Shown piece after piece: positions 46,175 to 55,725 of a stretch of 64,000 nucleotides of DNA (position 1 is its first letter; the number at the start of each line of letters is the position of its first letter). A model generated the notes under the pieces. That model was given only the letters and a program-made list of their open reading frames with translations. It was not told the DNA's origin and ran no database searches. The position numbers and the translations under genes were made by a program. The DNA is from Mesorhizobium comanense (GTDB taxonomy: Bacteria; Pseudomonadota; Alphaproteobacteria; Rhizobiales; Rhizobiaceae): positions 868,001 through 932,000 of the forward strand of contig NZ_SCNN01000001.1 of NCBI RefSeq assembly GCF_005503535.1, in the 5' to 3' direction.

Positions 46175-47531
46175 CGAGCGCCTGTTCGGCTCGATCGGCA
46201 TCCGCCTGAGCATCCAACTCTCGGCGCTGTTCATACTGTTCGCGGCGTCGTGCGCCGCCTTGATCGGCTATCAATTGTCCAACATTGACGAGACGGCAAG
46301 ATCGCTGCGGCTGCAGCGTCAGGCGCGCGAAATCAATCAGGTCCTGCACATATCTGACGGGGCCGTTCCGACCGTGGATCTCCCTGCCGAGCGCAGGGCT
46401 CGTTATCAGGAAGAGGCCGCGACTTTCTTCTACGCGCTTCGTGACCGTGCCGGTAAACTGGTCGTCACGTCATCGGAACCCCTGCGGGACAGGTTCGGCG
46501 CTCCCTTTTTCCGTGACATGGCGCGCGGCGAAACCGACACCGAAGCCAAGGACGGTCCCGACAATGCCTTCTATTTCCTGGCCGGGCCGGTCGACGCACA
46601 TGGGGACTTGTTCCTGATCGTCGGGCAGCACGTTTCGGCGACGGATGTGCTGCTGCGCGACGTCGAATGGCGGCTCTTGTCCGGCACAGCCCTTGCCGCC
46701 ATTCCGCTCTGCCTCATCGTCTTCGCCGCAAGCCTGACGATCGTCCGCTTCGGCTTCGCGCCGTTGCGCAGGCTGTCGCGGGAAACTGACAGGATCGGGC
46801 CTGGTGACCCTGCCGTGCGTATCGCCGAGGCAGATCTGCCGGTTGAATTGCGCGGTCTGGCGGAGGCAGCCAACGCCGCGGCGGGCCGGCTGCAACAGGC
46901 CATCACCAGCCAGCGCCGCTTCACGGCCGACGCGGCACATCAGATGCTGACGCCGCTGGCGCTGCTGTCGGCCAGGATCGAGCAAAACATGGCGCCGCAA
47001 CCGGTTTCTGATCTGCGCGCCGACATCGTGCGTATGCAGAACCTCGTGCGGCAATTGCTCAACCTGTCCCGACTTGCTTCCGTGCAGCAGCCACACAGGA
47101 GAGTGGATCTCAGAACAATTGCCAAGGAGGTCGTCACGACCATGGCGCCGCTTGCCATCGCTGAGGGCAGAAGCCTATCCTACGAGATGGCTGAAGCACC
47201 TTGCCTGACGACGGGCGACGCCTCGGCAATTGCCGAGGCGCTGTCCAATGTCATTCGCAACGGGCTGCGGCACACGCCGCCCGACACCTGCGTCGAGATC
47301 ATCGTGGAGCGGCCGGCAAGCATCCTGGTCGCTGACCGGGGAGACGGCATCGCCGAGGCGCATCGCGACCGCGTGCTGGAACCGTTCTTCACCACGCAGG
47401 CGGACAAGGGGGGCTCGGGTCTCGGCCTCGCCATCGTTGACGAGATCATGCGCCAGCATGGCGGCGCGGTGGCGGTGGAAAATCGTCCCGGGGGAGGAGC
47501 GTTGTTCTGTCTTAGGTTCAAAGGTGCGTAG
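46164..47531 (+). CDS. Sensor histidine kinase
   Basis: A 455-residue membrane kinase. Start TTG at 46164 overlaps the regulator stop by 11 bp. Two membrane segments (about 17-36 and 172-195) flank a periplasmic sensor domain. HAMP-like region, then the phosphorylation histidine H259 (ADAAHQMLTPL), N box (ALSNVIRNGLRHT), and G boxes (DRGDGI; GGSGLGLAIVDEI). It pairs with the regulator just upstream. The target may be the secretion locus downstream, but only position suggests it. Confidence 0.9.
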   Translation: MRLSERLFGSIGIRLSIQLSALFILFAASCAALIGYQLSNIDETARSLRLQRQAREINQVLHISDGAVPTVDLPAERRARYQEEAATFFYALRDRAGKLVVTSSEPLRDRFGAPFFRDMARGETDTEAKDGPDNAFYFLAGPVDAHGDLFLIVGQHVSATDVLLRDVEWRLLSGTALAAIPLCLIVFAASLTIVRFGFAPLRRLSRETDRIGPGDPAVRIAEADLPVELRGLAEAANAAAGRLQQAITSQRRFTADAAHQMLTPLALLSARIEQNMAPQPVSDLRADIVRMQNLVRQLLNLSRLASVQQPHRRVDLRTIAKEVVTTMAPLAIAEGRSLSYEMAEAPCLTTGDASAIAEALSNVIRNGLRHTPPDTCVEIIVERPASILVADRGDGIAEAHRDRVLEPFFTTQADKGGSGLGLAIVDEIMRQHGGAVAVENRPGGGALFCLRFKGA

Positions 47532-47821
47532 AATTCTGCCCGACGAAGCAGGATTGATCGTACTGCATTTGGATCAGTATTTCGAAATCAAGCACAGAAA
47601 AAATGCCTATAGACCAGAGTTCGTCAGGTTGTCGTCAGGTTGGCGGCGTAGGCTGATTGGTGGATTGAGCGATCTGAGGCGAGGTTCTGATGGGCGGCCC
47701 GGCCGTAGGAAGTAGGCGCGGGCATTTCGCCCACAGTCAGAATCACCTGGGCACCGGATCTATATGCACTGTCATCATAATTCCATGTAATTTTTGTCAC
47801 CACGGTTAGTGGATCGTAATA
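47532..47821. other. 290-bp intergenic region before the SEL1 gene
   Basis: No gene is seen. The last 80 bases are AT-richer (around 47765-47820) and probably carry the promoter for the SEL1-repeat gene and perhaps the secretion locus. I cannot assign boxes with confidence. Confidence 0.35.
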
Positions 47822-49117
47822 ATGATTGTTATGACAAAGTACAAGATGGCGATACTGGCCGTTTCTTGCGTCGGAATGTCAATTTTCATTCCTTCGTCAC
47901 GCTCTGTCGCGGGCGAGCTTATTGTCACCGAGCAACCGACATGTGGAACGCTCGGGGATGAGCGACAGGAATGGGAAAATGACGCTGCCTTAGGCAAGAC
48001 GGCGGCACTGAACAATCTCGGGTTTCTGTACGTACTGGGCTGCGGCGTGAAGCCCGACGCCCAGCGCGCAAAGGAGTACTTTGAGCAGGCGGCCGACAAG
48101 GGCGACGCGCAAGCAGAGCACAATCTAGGATACCTTTATGACAGGGGCGGCGCCGGCGTGGCTCAGAACAGTACTCTCGCCTTTGCCTGGTATAGCAAGG
48201 CGGCGGCAAAGGGATTTGCTCAATCGGAATTGAGCCTAGCCACAATGTATCAGATCGGCCAGGGAGTGCCAAAGGATCCAGTAAGGGCCGCTGAGTTCCT
48301 CCGCCAAGCGGCGGACCAGGGGCTTGCCCTTGCCCAATATCAGCTTGGTGCAGCCTATGATGACGGCGAAGGCGTTGGCCAAGACTATGCGCAAGCGATG
48401 ATGTGGTATCAGAAGGCGGCAGCCCAGAACGATCCCACGGCGCTGGCAGCAATTGGCTATTTGTATGAATATGCCCAGGGTGTCCCGCAGGACTTCACCG
48501 CTGCCATGCGCTGGTATCGGGCTGCCGCCGCGCTAGGCAGCGCTATCGGGGAGAACTATCTAGGCGGACTTTATGAGAGCGGTAAAGGCGTCGCGCCCGA
48601 TGCCGCGCAGGCTGCCATTTGGTTCGCAAAGGCCGCGGCGCAAGGACTACCCGCGGCCAATGCCAATCTTGGTGCCCTCTACGCAACTGGCCGGGGAGTG
48701 CAGCAAGACTATCGGCGCGCTACGGAATTACTTTCGGTCGCGGCTCAAGGCGGGAATGCTAAGGGTGAGTATAATCTCGGAGTAGCCTATTTAACCGGCA
48801 AAGGTGTTGGACAAGACTATGCCCTTGCTCGCCGCTGGCTCGAAAAATCGTCGGAGCAAAACAATCCTAGAGCACAATACGATCTGGCTATTATATACTT
48901 AAATGGTATGGGTGTCGAAAAAAATATTAAAAAATCAATAGCCCTTTTCGAGCAAAGTGCCAAAAACGGCGATGCTGAAGCTCAAAACGAGATGGGAGTA
49001 ATATTTGAATATGGTATTGGTGTAAAAAAAGATCGATCGATTGCCATCGAGTTCTACAAAAAATCTGCAGATTCCGGAAATATAAAAGCAAAAGATGCTC
49101 TTAAGCGCCTTCTGTAA
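47822..49117 (+). CDS. Secreted SEL1-repeat (TPR-like) protein
   Basis: A 431-residue protein. A signal peptide (KMAILAVSCVGMSIFIPSSR) precedes about ten 36-residue SEL1 repeats with the pattern AxxxLGxxYxxGxGVxxDxxxA. Such repeats bind partner proteins. The last two repeats are encoded in distinctly AT-richer DNA (about 48880-49120) with lysine-rich sequence (VEKNIKKSIALFEQSAKNGD). It lies just upstream of the giant secreted protein gene. Confidence 0.9.
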   Translation: MIVMTKYKMAILAVSCVGMSIFIPSSRSVAGELIVTEQPTCGTLGDERQEWENDAALGKTAALNNLGFLYVLGCGVKPDAQRAKEYFEQAADKGDAQAEHNLGYLYDRGGAGVAQNSTLAFAWYSKAAAKGFAQSELSLATMYQIGQGVPKDPVRAAEFLRQAADQGLALAQYQLGAAYDDGEGVGQDYAQAMMWYQKAAAQNDPTALAAIGYLYEYAQGVPQDFTAAMRWYRAAAALGSAIGENYLGGLYESGKGVAPDAAQAAIWFAKAAAQGLPAANANLGALYATGRGVQQDYRRATELLSVAAQGGNAKGEYNLGVAYLTGKGVGQDYALARRWLEKSSEQNNPRAQYDLAIIYLNGMGVEKNIKKSIALFEQSAKNGDAEAQNEMGVIFEYGIGVKKDRSIAIEFYKKSADSGNIKAKDALKRLL

Positions 49118-49177
49118 GAGATTTTTATTTCAAGAAATTATCGAATCTCTCAGAAAAACACGGCAATGGAGGAAATT

Positions 49178-52100
49178 ATGGGGTCCAGGTTTGGCGTGGG
49201 AGTGGCTGTAAGTGCTACAATGGGAGGAGCCGGAGTTACGGCGCAAGTTGAAGCTTATACCGACGGCACGGTAGACTCTGAAATGGGGGGAACTGGCAGT
49301 CAGTTAGATGCGTCCGGTGCGCCCGGCCGCCCGCCTTCTCCAAGTATAGAATCCTTCGATGACAAAGTAGAAATTGGAAAAGATAGCGTCCATGCCAAGA
49401 TTGGTCCGTCTCCGCTAGTAGCTACGGTTGGGCCTATCAAAGTCGAGATGAGAATTTATGACGTTGTCGAATACACTCCTGATCCTAACGCCGATCCTGA
49501 TGAGACTTCTCATACCTATAGAGAGCCTGCTCCTATTGGGCCGGATGACCCGTTATACGGCACCAACTTCCAAAATCCCACCTATCCGGGAATGCCCGAC
49601 TACCAAAACCCATATTCTCCCGGTTTCGACCCCCATTTAGATCAAAAGGAGCCCGACCCCCTTGGGGCCGCCAACAACGCGCCCACCGGCCCCGACGCCG
49701 GTCAAGATCATGGGGTTGGTTGGCAAAGTTATTCACCCGGCAGCCCTGACAACAACGCGGCTACCGGCGAGAACGGTGGTTATGGCTCATCTTATGGCTT
49801 CGGTGGCAACACCGGCCCTAGCCCTGACGATAATTCGAACGGTAGCGGCGAAGAGAACGGTGGCGGTTCGTCCACGGGCTCCACTCAGAACACCGAGGCT
49901 ACCGGCGAGAACGGTGGCTATGGCTCGTCCTATGGCTTCGGTGGCAGCACCAATCCGGCTCCTGGCGACAACAACGGCGTCACGGGTGCTCCCGAGAACA
50001 GCGGCGAAACACAAGACGGCGAGACCACAGGCAACGACACCGGCGATACGAACGACGGCGCAGGCAGCGACGACGGTGGTGAAGCGGACGCACCGATTTT
50101 GCTTGACTTGTCCGGCAAGGGGCTTTCGGTCAATTCGCTGTCTTCGTCTTCGCAGTTCCTCGATCTGAAAGGTGACGGTTATCAGCATCGCACGGCCTGG
50201 GCGGGTGCCGGGAATGGCGTCCTGGTTCTGGATCTGTATGGCGATGGCCAGATTCATCAGCAGAACCAATTTGCCTTCACAGCATGGGATCCGTCGGCCA
50301 ATGGCGATCTTCAGGCGCTGAAGGACGTTTTTGACACCAACCATGATGGCAAGCTCGACGCCGGCGATGCCGACTGGAGCGAGTTCAAGGTCGAGGTCAA
50401 CGGCCAGATGGTTTCCCTGGCCTCGCTCGGTATCACCTCGATCGATCTGACGCCGACGGGCAGCGGCCAGACCTTCAACGACGGCTCGGCCATATCAGGC
50501 ACGACAACCTACACAAAATCGGATGGCACAACCGGGCAGGTTGGCGATGCTGTGTTGGCGAGCGACAGCAATGGCTATCTGATCCATCAGACGCAGACGA
50601 CCAATGCCGACAGTTCTGTCACGACGGATATCCTTGGCTACAACGCCGATGGTTCCGAGGCTTTCGAGAATGTGGTGACGGTCAGCGCCAACGGTCTCGG
50701 CAAGACCACCAAATACGACGACGACGGCAATGGCGTGTTCGACCGGACACAGACCGACAACACCGTGACCAATGCCGACGGCTCGTCGACCGAGACGATC
50801 ACCGACTTCAACGCGGACGGCTCCAAGAGGGATGCGACAGCAGTCACGACAAGCGCGGATACAAAAACGGTGACAACCCTGGTCGACCAGAACGGCGACG
50901 GTACCTGGGACCAATCCGAGATTTTTATCACCAATGCCGACGGCTCCACCTCGACCACCACCAAGAACCTCGCGACCAACGGCTCAACCATCAACCAGAT
51001 TGCCGTCGCCACCAGCACCGACGGATTGACCAAGACGACCAGCACCGACCATGTCGGGGGCGGCACGTTCGATCACATCACCACGGCTGCCACGGTTGTG
51101 AACACCGATGGCAGCCGCGTGGAAACCGTGACGGACACCGGCAAGAACGGCACGTTGCTCGACAAGACTATTACGACGACCAGTGCCGACGCCCGCAGCA
51201 AGACGGTGCAGATTGATCATGCCGGCGCAGGCACCTTCGATGAAGTGAGGTCGTCCTCCATCGTCATCAACGCCGACAATTCGGTAACGACCACCGTTCA
51301 GGACAAGAACGCCGATGGCTCAACGCGGGATTCTACCGTCACCACCATCAGCGCCGATGGTCTGCGCAAATCGGTATCGCACTATCTCGACGGCAGCGGC
51401 ACCGCCCTGGATGTCTCCTCGGATGGGATTGTCGTCGGCGCCGATGGCTCGCGCACCGAAACGGTGACGGACACCAGCGGCAACGGCACGTTGCTGAGCA
51501 AGAGCGTCACCGTAACCAGCGGTGACAAGAAGACCATCACCGTCACCATCGATGCCAATGGCGATGGCGCGGCGGATCAGAGCAAGACCATCCTGGTCAA
51601 TGCCGATGGCTCGACCACCACGACGCTGTCCAATTTCAGCAGCAATGGCACGCTGATCAGCCGGACGCTGGCAACGGCCGCCGCCAACGGCCTGTCGATG
51701 ACGACCGAGACCGATCTCAACGGCGACGGCACCTATGACCTTACCGAGGCCGATGTCATCACCGGCAATGCGGATGGCTCGAAGACCGAGACCGTGACGG
51801 ATACCAGCGCCAATGGCGCCCTGATCGGCAAGAGCATCACCAATACGACCGCTAACGGCCTGACCCAGACCAGGCAGCAGGATCTCAACGGCGACGGCAC
51901 CATCGACCGGACGGTGACGGATGCCATCGTGCTCAATGCCGACGGCAGCCGCACGGAGACGCTGTCGACGACCAGCAACACCGGCGCCCTGCTTTCCAGG
52001 ACGGTGACAACGGACAGCGCCGACCGCAAGACGACGACCGTGACCATCGACAGCGATGGTGACGGCCATGTCGACCAGACAAACGCCAGTGTGCTCAATG

Positions 52101-55100
52101 CCGACGGCTCGACCACCCAGACCGTGACGGACACCAGTGCCAGCGGCGCGCAGATAGACCAGACGGTGACGACGACCAGCGCCAACGGTCTTTCGATCTC
52201 AGTGACGCACAACATCGACGGTGCTATCGACGACACTCTTTCGGACGTGACGGTGCTGAATACCGATGGCTCGAAGACCGAGACGATCGCCGATACCAGC
52301 CGCAATGGCATTTTGCTGGACAAGCGGATCGTGACGACGAGCGGCAACGGCCTGTCGGTGACGACCCAGAACGACGCCAATGGCGATGGCGTTCTGGACA
52401 GCGAAATCACCGACGTGACGGTCCTCAATGCCGACGGCTCGAAGACCGATACGGTCTCCACCTACAACGGCGCCGGCACCACGCTGATTGGCAAGACCGT
52501 CATCACCACCAGTGGCGATGGCCTGACGCAGTCCGCGTCGCATTACCGCGATGGCAGCGGCACGGTATCCGATATTGTCCGGGATGTGGCTGCCATCGCT
52601 ACGGACGGCTCGCGCGCGGAGACGGTCACCGACAACAGCAGCAATGGCACGCTGATTTCAAAGACCGTGACGACGACCAGCGCCGACAGGAAGACGGTGA
52701 CGGTCAACACGGATCTCGATGGCAATGGCGTGAATGATATCTCGATCACGGCCACCACCAACGCCGATGGCTCGGCGACCTCGGTCACGTCGACCTATAG
52801 TGCGACGGGGGGCTTGATTTCGAAGTCGACCAGGACCGTCAGCGCCAATGGCCTCTCGACAACGATTGCGACCGACCTCAACGGCGATGGTGCGGTCGAC
52901 CAGTCGAAGACCGACGTGACGGTGCTCAATGCCGATGGCTCAAGAACGGAGACTATCTCCGATCTCAATGCCAGCGGCGGACTCAAGGACAAGATCGTCG
53001 TTACCACCAGCGCCAATGGGTTGTCGGTGACGAGGCAGATGGACGGCACGGGCGCGGGCACCTTCAGCCGCACCAGCACCGACATCAAGACGCTGAATGC
53101 CGATGGATCGACGACCGAGGTCGTCTCCGACCTCAATGCGAACGGCACGCTGCATGACAAGACGACGACCACCACCAGCGCCAACCAGATGACCGTCACG
53201 ACCACGCGCGACATTAATGGCGATGGCACGACCGACCAGACAGTGATCCGCCAGGTCAATGCCGACGGTTCGATGACGACATCCAGCATGGATGGCGCCG
53301 TGCAATCCGCTTCCGGTCGCAGCTATGGCGCCACGAACGGCCGGTACGAAACGGACAGCGCAAATGGGCTGTCGAAAGCCGTGCAATATGACGCCAATGG
53401 CAACGGCCTTGCCGAAAGCCAGACCACGGACGTCACGGTTCTCAATGCTGTTGGCTCCAACGTAGAAACGATTATGGATTCAACGCTGACCGGCGGCGTG
53501 GCCTCCTCGGCGGCTCCGGTCTATACGGTCACGACGAAGGACAAGGAAGTTATCACCACCAGCACGGATGGACTGACCGTCACCGAGCAATTCGATCTGA
53601 CCGGCGCAGGAACATTTGGCGAGACCAAGGTCGACCAGAGAGTCTTGAACGCCGATGGTTCCACGACCGAAACCATTACCGAGACAAAGGCAGGCGTACA
53701 GACCGACCGCTATCTGTCAAGCACCAGCGGCAATGGCCTCAGCACCACCAGGCAGTGGTTCTTCGGCACCGCAACGACAGCAAGCGAGACCGAGACAGAT
53801 ATGAGAGTTGTCAATGTCGATGGCTCGAGCACGCAGACGCTGACCAATAAAAATAGCGACGGCTCGCTGTTGTCAAAGACGGTGCGCACGACCAGTGCAA
53901 ATGGCATTACTGTTTCCATCCAACAAGACACGACAGGGTCGGGAAGCTTCAATCAGGGTCAGACCGACAGCACGGCGGCGCTGGCCGACGGGTCCGTAGT
54001 CCGCACAGTGAGTGACTTCAACATCGACGGCTCCCTGAGGGACAGCATCAGGACCCAAACCACAGCAGATCAACGCGTCGTCACGATCAGCCGCGATGCC
54101 GATGGCGACGGCATCGTCGATCAGACCGAAGTCAGGACAAAGGCGATCGACGGCGGCGTCACAGATGTGACCACCGCTGTTACGTCGACGGGCGCCAAGG
54201 TCGATCAGGCAATTTCCATTATCAGCTTTGACGGCCTCACCACCAATACAAGCTGGGACTTCAACGCTGACGGCATCATCGACCACACGCGGACGGACAC
54301 CAAGACCTTCAACGCGGACGGTTCCTACGCTGAAACCTGGAAGGACTATCAGACCAGCACCAAGACTGCGACCGGTTGGGGCGCAGCTATTACACCGGTG
54401 TTGTTGAAAACCACGACGGGGACGGTAAGCGCCGACGGCAGGACCAGAACCACGACTGTCAAGCTCAACAACGATACCAGTGCCGACGAAACATCGACGA
54501 CGATCACAGCGATAGACGGCTCGATGGTTACGACCACGACCAATGACGCCGCCGCAAAGGGCGTCGTCCCTCTTCCGGGCGAGGTACTCTGGAACTCGTC
54601 CATAGCAACCAGCAACAGGACCGTGGCGTCGAAGGTGATCACGACGGTCAGCGCCGATGGCCTGTCGAAGACGGTTCAGGCCGACTATGACGGCAACGGC
54701 ACATACGAGCACACAGAGACTTGGCAAACCCAGATCGACGGCTCCCAGTTAGGCACGATCCAGGATGTAAATGCTAGCGGCGCGGTGGGGGCCAAGGCTA
54801 CGGCGACAATCAGCGCCGACGGCCTGACAACAACGCTTAGCGAGATCACTCGCCCCGTGTTGTTGTTCCCGGATCATGTCGATACTGCAACGACGCATGC
54901 CGACGGCAGCATTACCGAAACGGTGACCGACTATGATATTGATCACAATCCGACGCAAATAATTGTCACCAATGTAACTCCCGATGGGCAATCGGTGTCT
55001 GTGGTCACGAAAACTGCGACTGCTTCGACCACATTAGTAACAGGCAACGGCACAAAGACGATTGAGCCGGGCACGGTCGATACGGCTACCATCACCGGCA

Positions 55101-55621
55101 GTTACAATATGCTGACCGTGACTTCAGGCCAGGAGACTGCGACGGTTTCCGGAACGGGGAATACCATAAATGTTAATGGAAACGCCTCTGCGAGTGTGAC
55201 CGGAGGAACTGGAACAGTCGTGAATTTCAACAGCTTAGGCAATGCGATGAGCGCCACCTCCTCGACTATCAATTTGAGACATGACAGCAATGTAACGATT
55301 GCTGGCAGCGGGAACACGATCGATATGGGGGCGAATGACAATGTCGCATTGGTAGCGAATGCCAACAAAACTGGTCATTCTGACACGTTCGTATTTCAGC
55401 CGGGTTTTGGTAACTCTATAGTATCTAACTTCTACTCCAACACCACTCCCGATCAAATAGACATAAGCCATGCCGTTTTCGCGGACTGGGCTCATCTTCT
55501 GGCGGCGTCGTCCCAATCTGGTAGTGATGTGATCATCACACACGGTTTTGACAGTATCACGCTGAAGAACATGACGGTTGCGAACCTGCAAGGAGATCAG
55601 AGCCAGTTCCATTTCACCTGA
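49178..55621 (+). CDS. Giant type I-secreted repeat protein (probable adhesin/matrix protein)
   Basis: About 2,147 residues. Start 49178 follows GGAGG; no signal peptide. Residues to about 310 are low-complexity (Gly, Asn, Pro; ATGENGGYGSSYGFGG occurs twice, 46 residues apart). About 310-440 is an RTX-type domain with an EF-hand-like DTNHDGKLDAGDADW. Then some 26 repeats of 54-57 residues run to about 1,930, with NADGS-TETVTD, ANGLS and D-NGDG-xD signatures that probably bind calcium. The C terminus (SDTFVFQPGFGNSIVSNFYS to QFHFT) is a type I secretion signal region. HlyB and HlyD genes follow. Confidence 0.9.
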   Translation: MGSRFGVGVAVSATMGGAGVTAQVEAYTDGTVDSEMGGTGSQLDASGAPGRPPSPSIESFDDKVEIGKDSVHAKIGPSPLVATVGPIKVEMRIYDVVEYTPDPNADPDETSHTYREPAPIGPDDPLYGTNFQNPTYPGMPDYQNPYSPGFDPHLDQKEPDPLGAANNAPTGPDAGQDHGVGWQSYSPGSPDNNAATGENGGYGSSYGFGGNTGPSPDDNSNGSGEENGGGSSTGSTQNTEATGENGGYGSSYGFGGSTNPAPGDNNGVTGAPENSGETQDGETTGNDTGDTNDGAGSDDGGEADAPILLDLSGKGLSVNSLSSSSQFLDLKGDGYQHRTAWAGAGNGVLVLDLYGDGQIHQQNQFAFTAWDPSANGDLQALKDVFDTNHDGKLDAGDADWSEFKVEVNGQMVSLASLGITSIDLTPTGSGQTFNDGSAISGTTTYTKSDGTTGQVGDAVLASDSNGYLIHQTQTTNADSSVTTDILGYNADGSEAFENVVTVSANGLGKTTKYDDDGNGVFDRTQTDNTVTNADGSSTETITDFNADGSKRDATAVTTSADTKTVTTLVDQNGDGTWDQSEIFITNADGSTSTTTKNLATNGSTINQIAVATSTDGLTKTTSTDHVGGGTFDHITTAATVVNTDGSRVETVTDTGKNGTLLDKTITTTSADARSKTVQIDHAGAGTFDEVRSSSIVINADNSVTTTVQDKNADGSTRDSTVTTISADGLRKSVSHYLDGSGTALDVSSDGIVVGADGSRTETVTDTSGNGTLLSKSVTVTSGDKKTITVTIDANGDGAADQSKTILVNADGSTTTTLSNFSSNGTLISRTLATAAANGLSMTTETDLNGDGTYDLTEADVITGNADGSKTETVTDTSANGALIGKSITNTTANGLTQTRQQDLNGDGTIDRTVTDAIVLNADGSRTETLSTTSNTGALLSRTVTTDSADRKTTTVTIDSDGDGHVDQTNASVLNADGSTTQTVTDTSASGAQIDQTVTTTSANGLSISVTHNIDGAIDDTLSDVTVLNTDGSKTETIADTSRNGILLDKRIVTTSGNGLSVTTQNDANGDGVLDSEITDVTVLNADGSKTDTVSTYNGAGTTLIGKTVITTSGDGLTQSASHYRDGSGTVSDIVRDVAAIATDGSRAETVTDNSSNGTLISKTVTTTSADRKTVTVNTDLDGNGVNDISITATTNADGSATSVTSTYSATGGLISKSTRTVSANGLSTTIATDLNGDGAVDQSKTDVTVLNADGSRTETISDLNASGGLKDKIVVTTSANGLSVTRQMDGTGAGTFSRTSTDIKTLNADGSTTEVVSDLNANGTLHDKTTTTTSANQMTVTTTRDINGDGTTDQTVIRQVNADGSMTTSSMDGAVQSASGRSYGATNGRYETDSANGLSKAVQYDANGNGLAESQTTDVTVLNAVGSNVETIMDSTLTGGVASSAAPVYTVTTKDKEVITTSTDGLTVTEQFDLTGAGTFGETKVDQRVLNADGSTTETITETKAGVQTDRYLSSTSGNGLSTTRQWFFGTATTASETETDMRVVNVDGSSTQTLTNKNSDGSLLSKTVRTTSANGITVSIQQDTTGSGSFNQGQTDSTAALADGSVVRTVSDFNIDGSLRDSIRTQTTADQRVVTISRDADGDGIVDQTEVRTKAIDGGVTDVTTAVTSTGAKVDQAISIISFDGLTTNTSWDFNADGIIDHTRTDTKTFNADGSYAETWKDYQTSTKTATGWGAAITPVLLKTTTGTVSADGRTRTTTVKLNNDTSADETSTTITAIDGSMVTTTTNDAAAKGVVPLPGEVLWNSSIATSNRTVASKVITTVSADGLSKTVQADYDGNGTYEHTETWQTQIDGSQLGTIQDVNASGAVGAKATATISADGLTTTLSEITRPVLLFPDHVDTATTHADGSITETVTDYDIDHNPTQIIVTNVTPDGQSVSVVTKTATASTTLVTGNGTKTIEPGTVDTATITGSYNMLTVTSGQETATVSGTGNTINVNGNASASVTGGTGTVVNFNSLGNAMSATSSTINLRHDSNVTIAGSGNTIDMGANDNVALVANANKTGHSDTFVFQPGFGNSIVSNFYSNTTPDQIDISHAVFADWAHLLAASSQSGSDVIITHGFDSITLKNMTVANLQGDQSQFHFT
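50640..54990 (+). repeat. Tandem 162-168-bp coding repeats with a seven-unit higher order
   Basis: About 26 imperfect units, one every 54-57 codons, each beginning near NADGS. Units of 54 residues with a DRKT/DKKT-type centre recur every three or four units. Neighbouring unit pairs near 51400-51600 and 52540-52790 resemble each other more than their neighbours (SHYxDGSGT followed by xDGSRxETVTD), so blocks of seven units were probably duplicated. Confidence 0.8.
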
Positions 55622-55725
55622 TGGCGGCTAGGAGGCGCTGGGCGGCTGCTGCCGCTCCAGGGCGAGATCGGTCGAAAGGTGCGCCTGGACAGGAACAAGT
55701 GGCGGTATCGAAGGCGGAAGGGCTT

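Noticed and set aside
50640..54990. Regular repeats, considered as a CRISPR or satellite array
   Set aside because: Units are 162-168 bp, diverged, in frame and encode a repeated protein motif; there are no short identical repeats with unique spacers.
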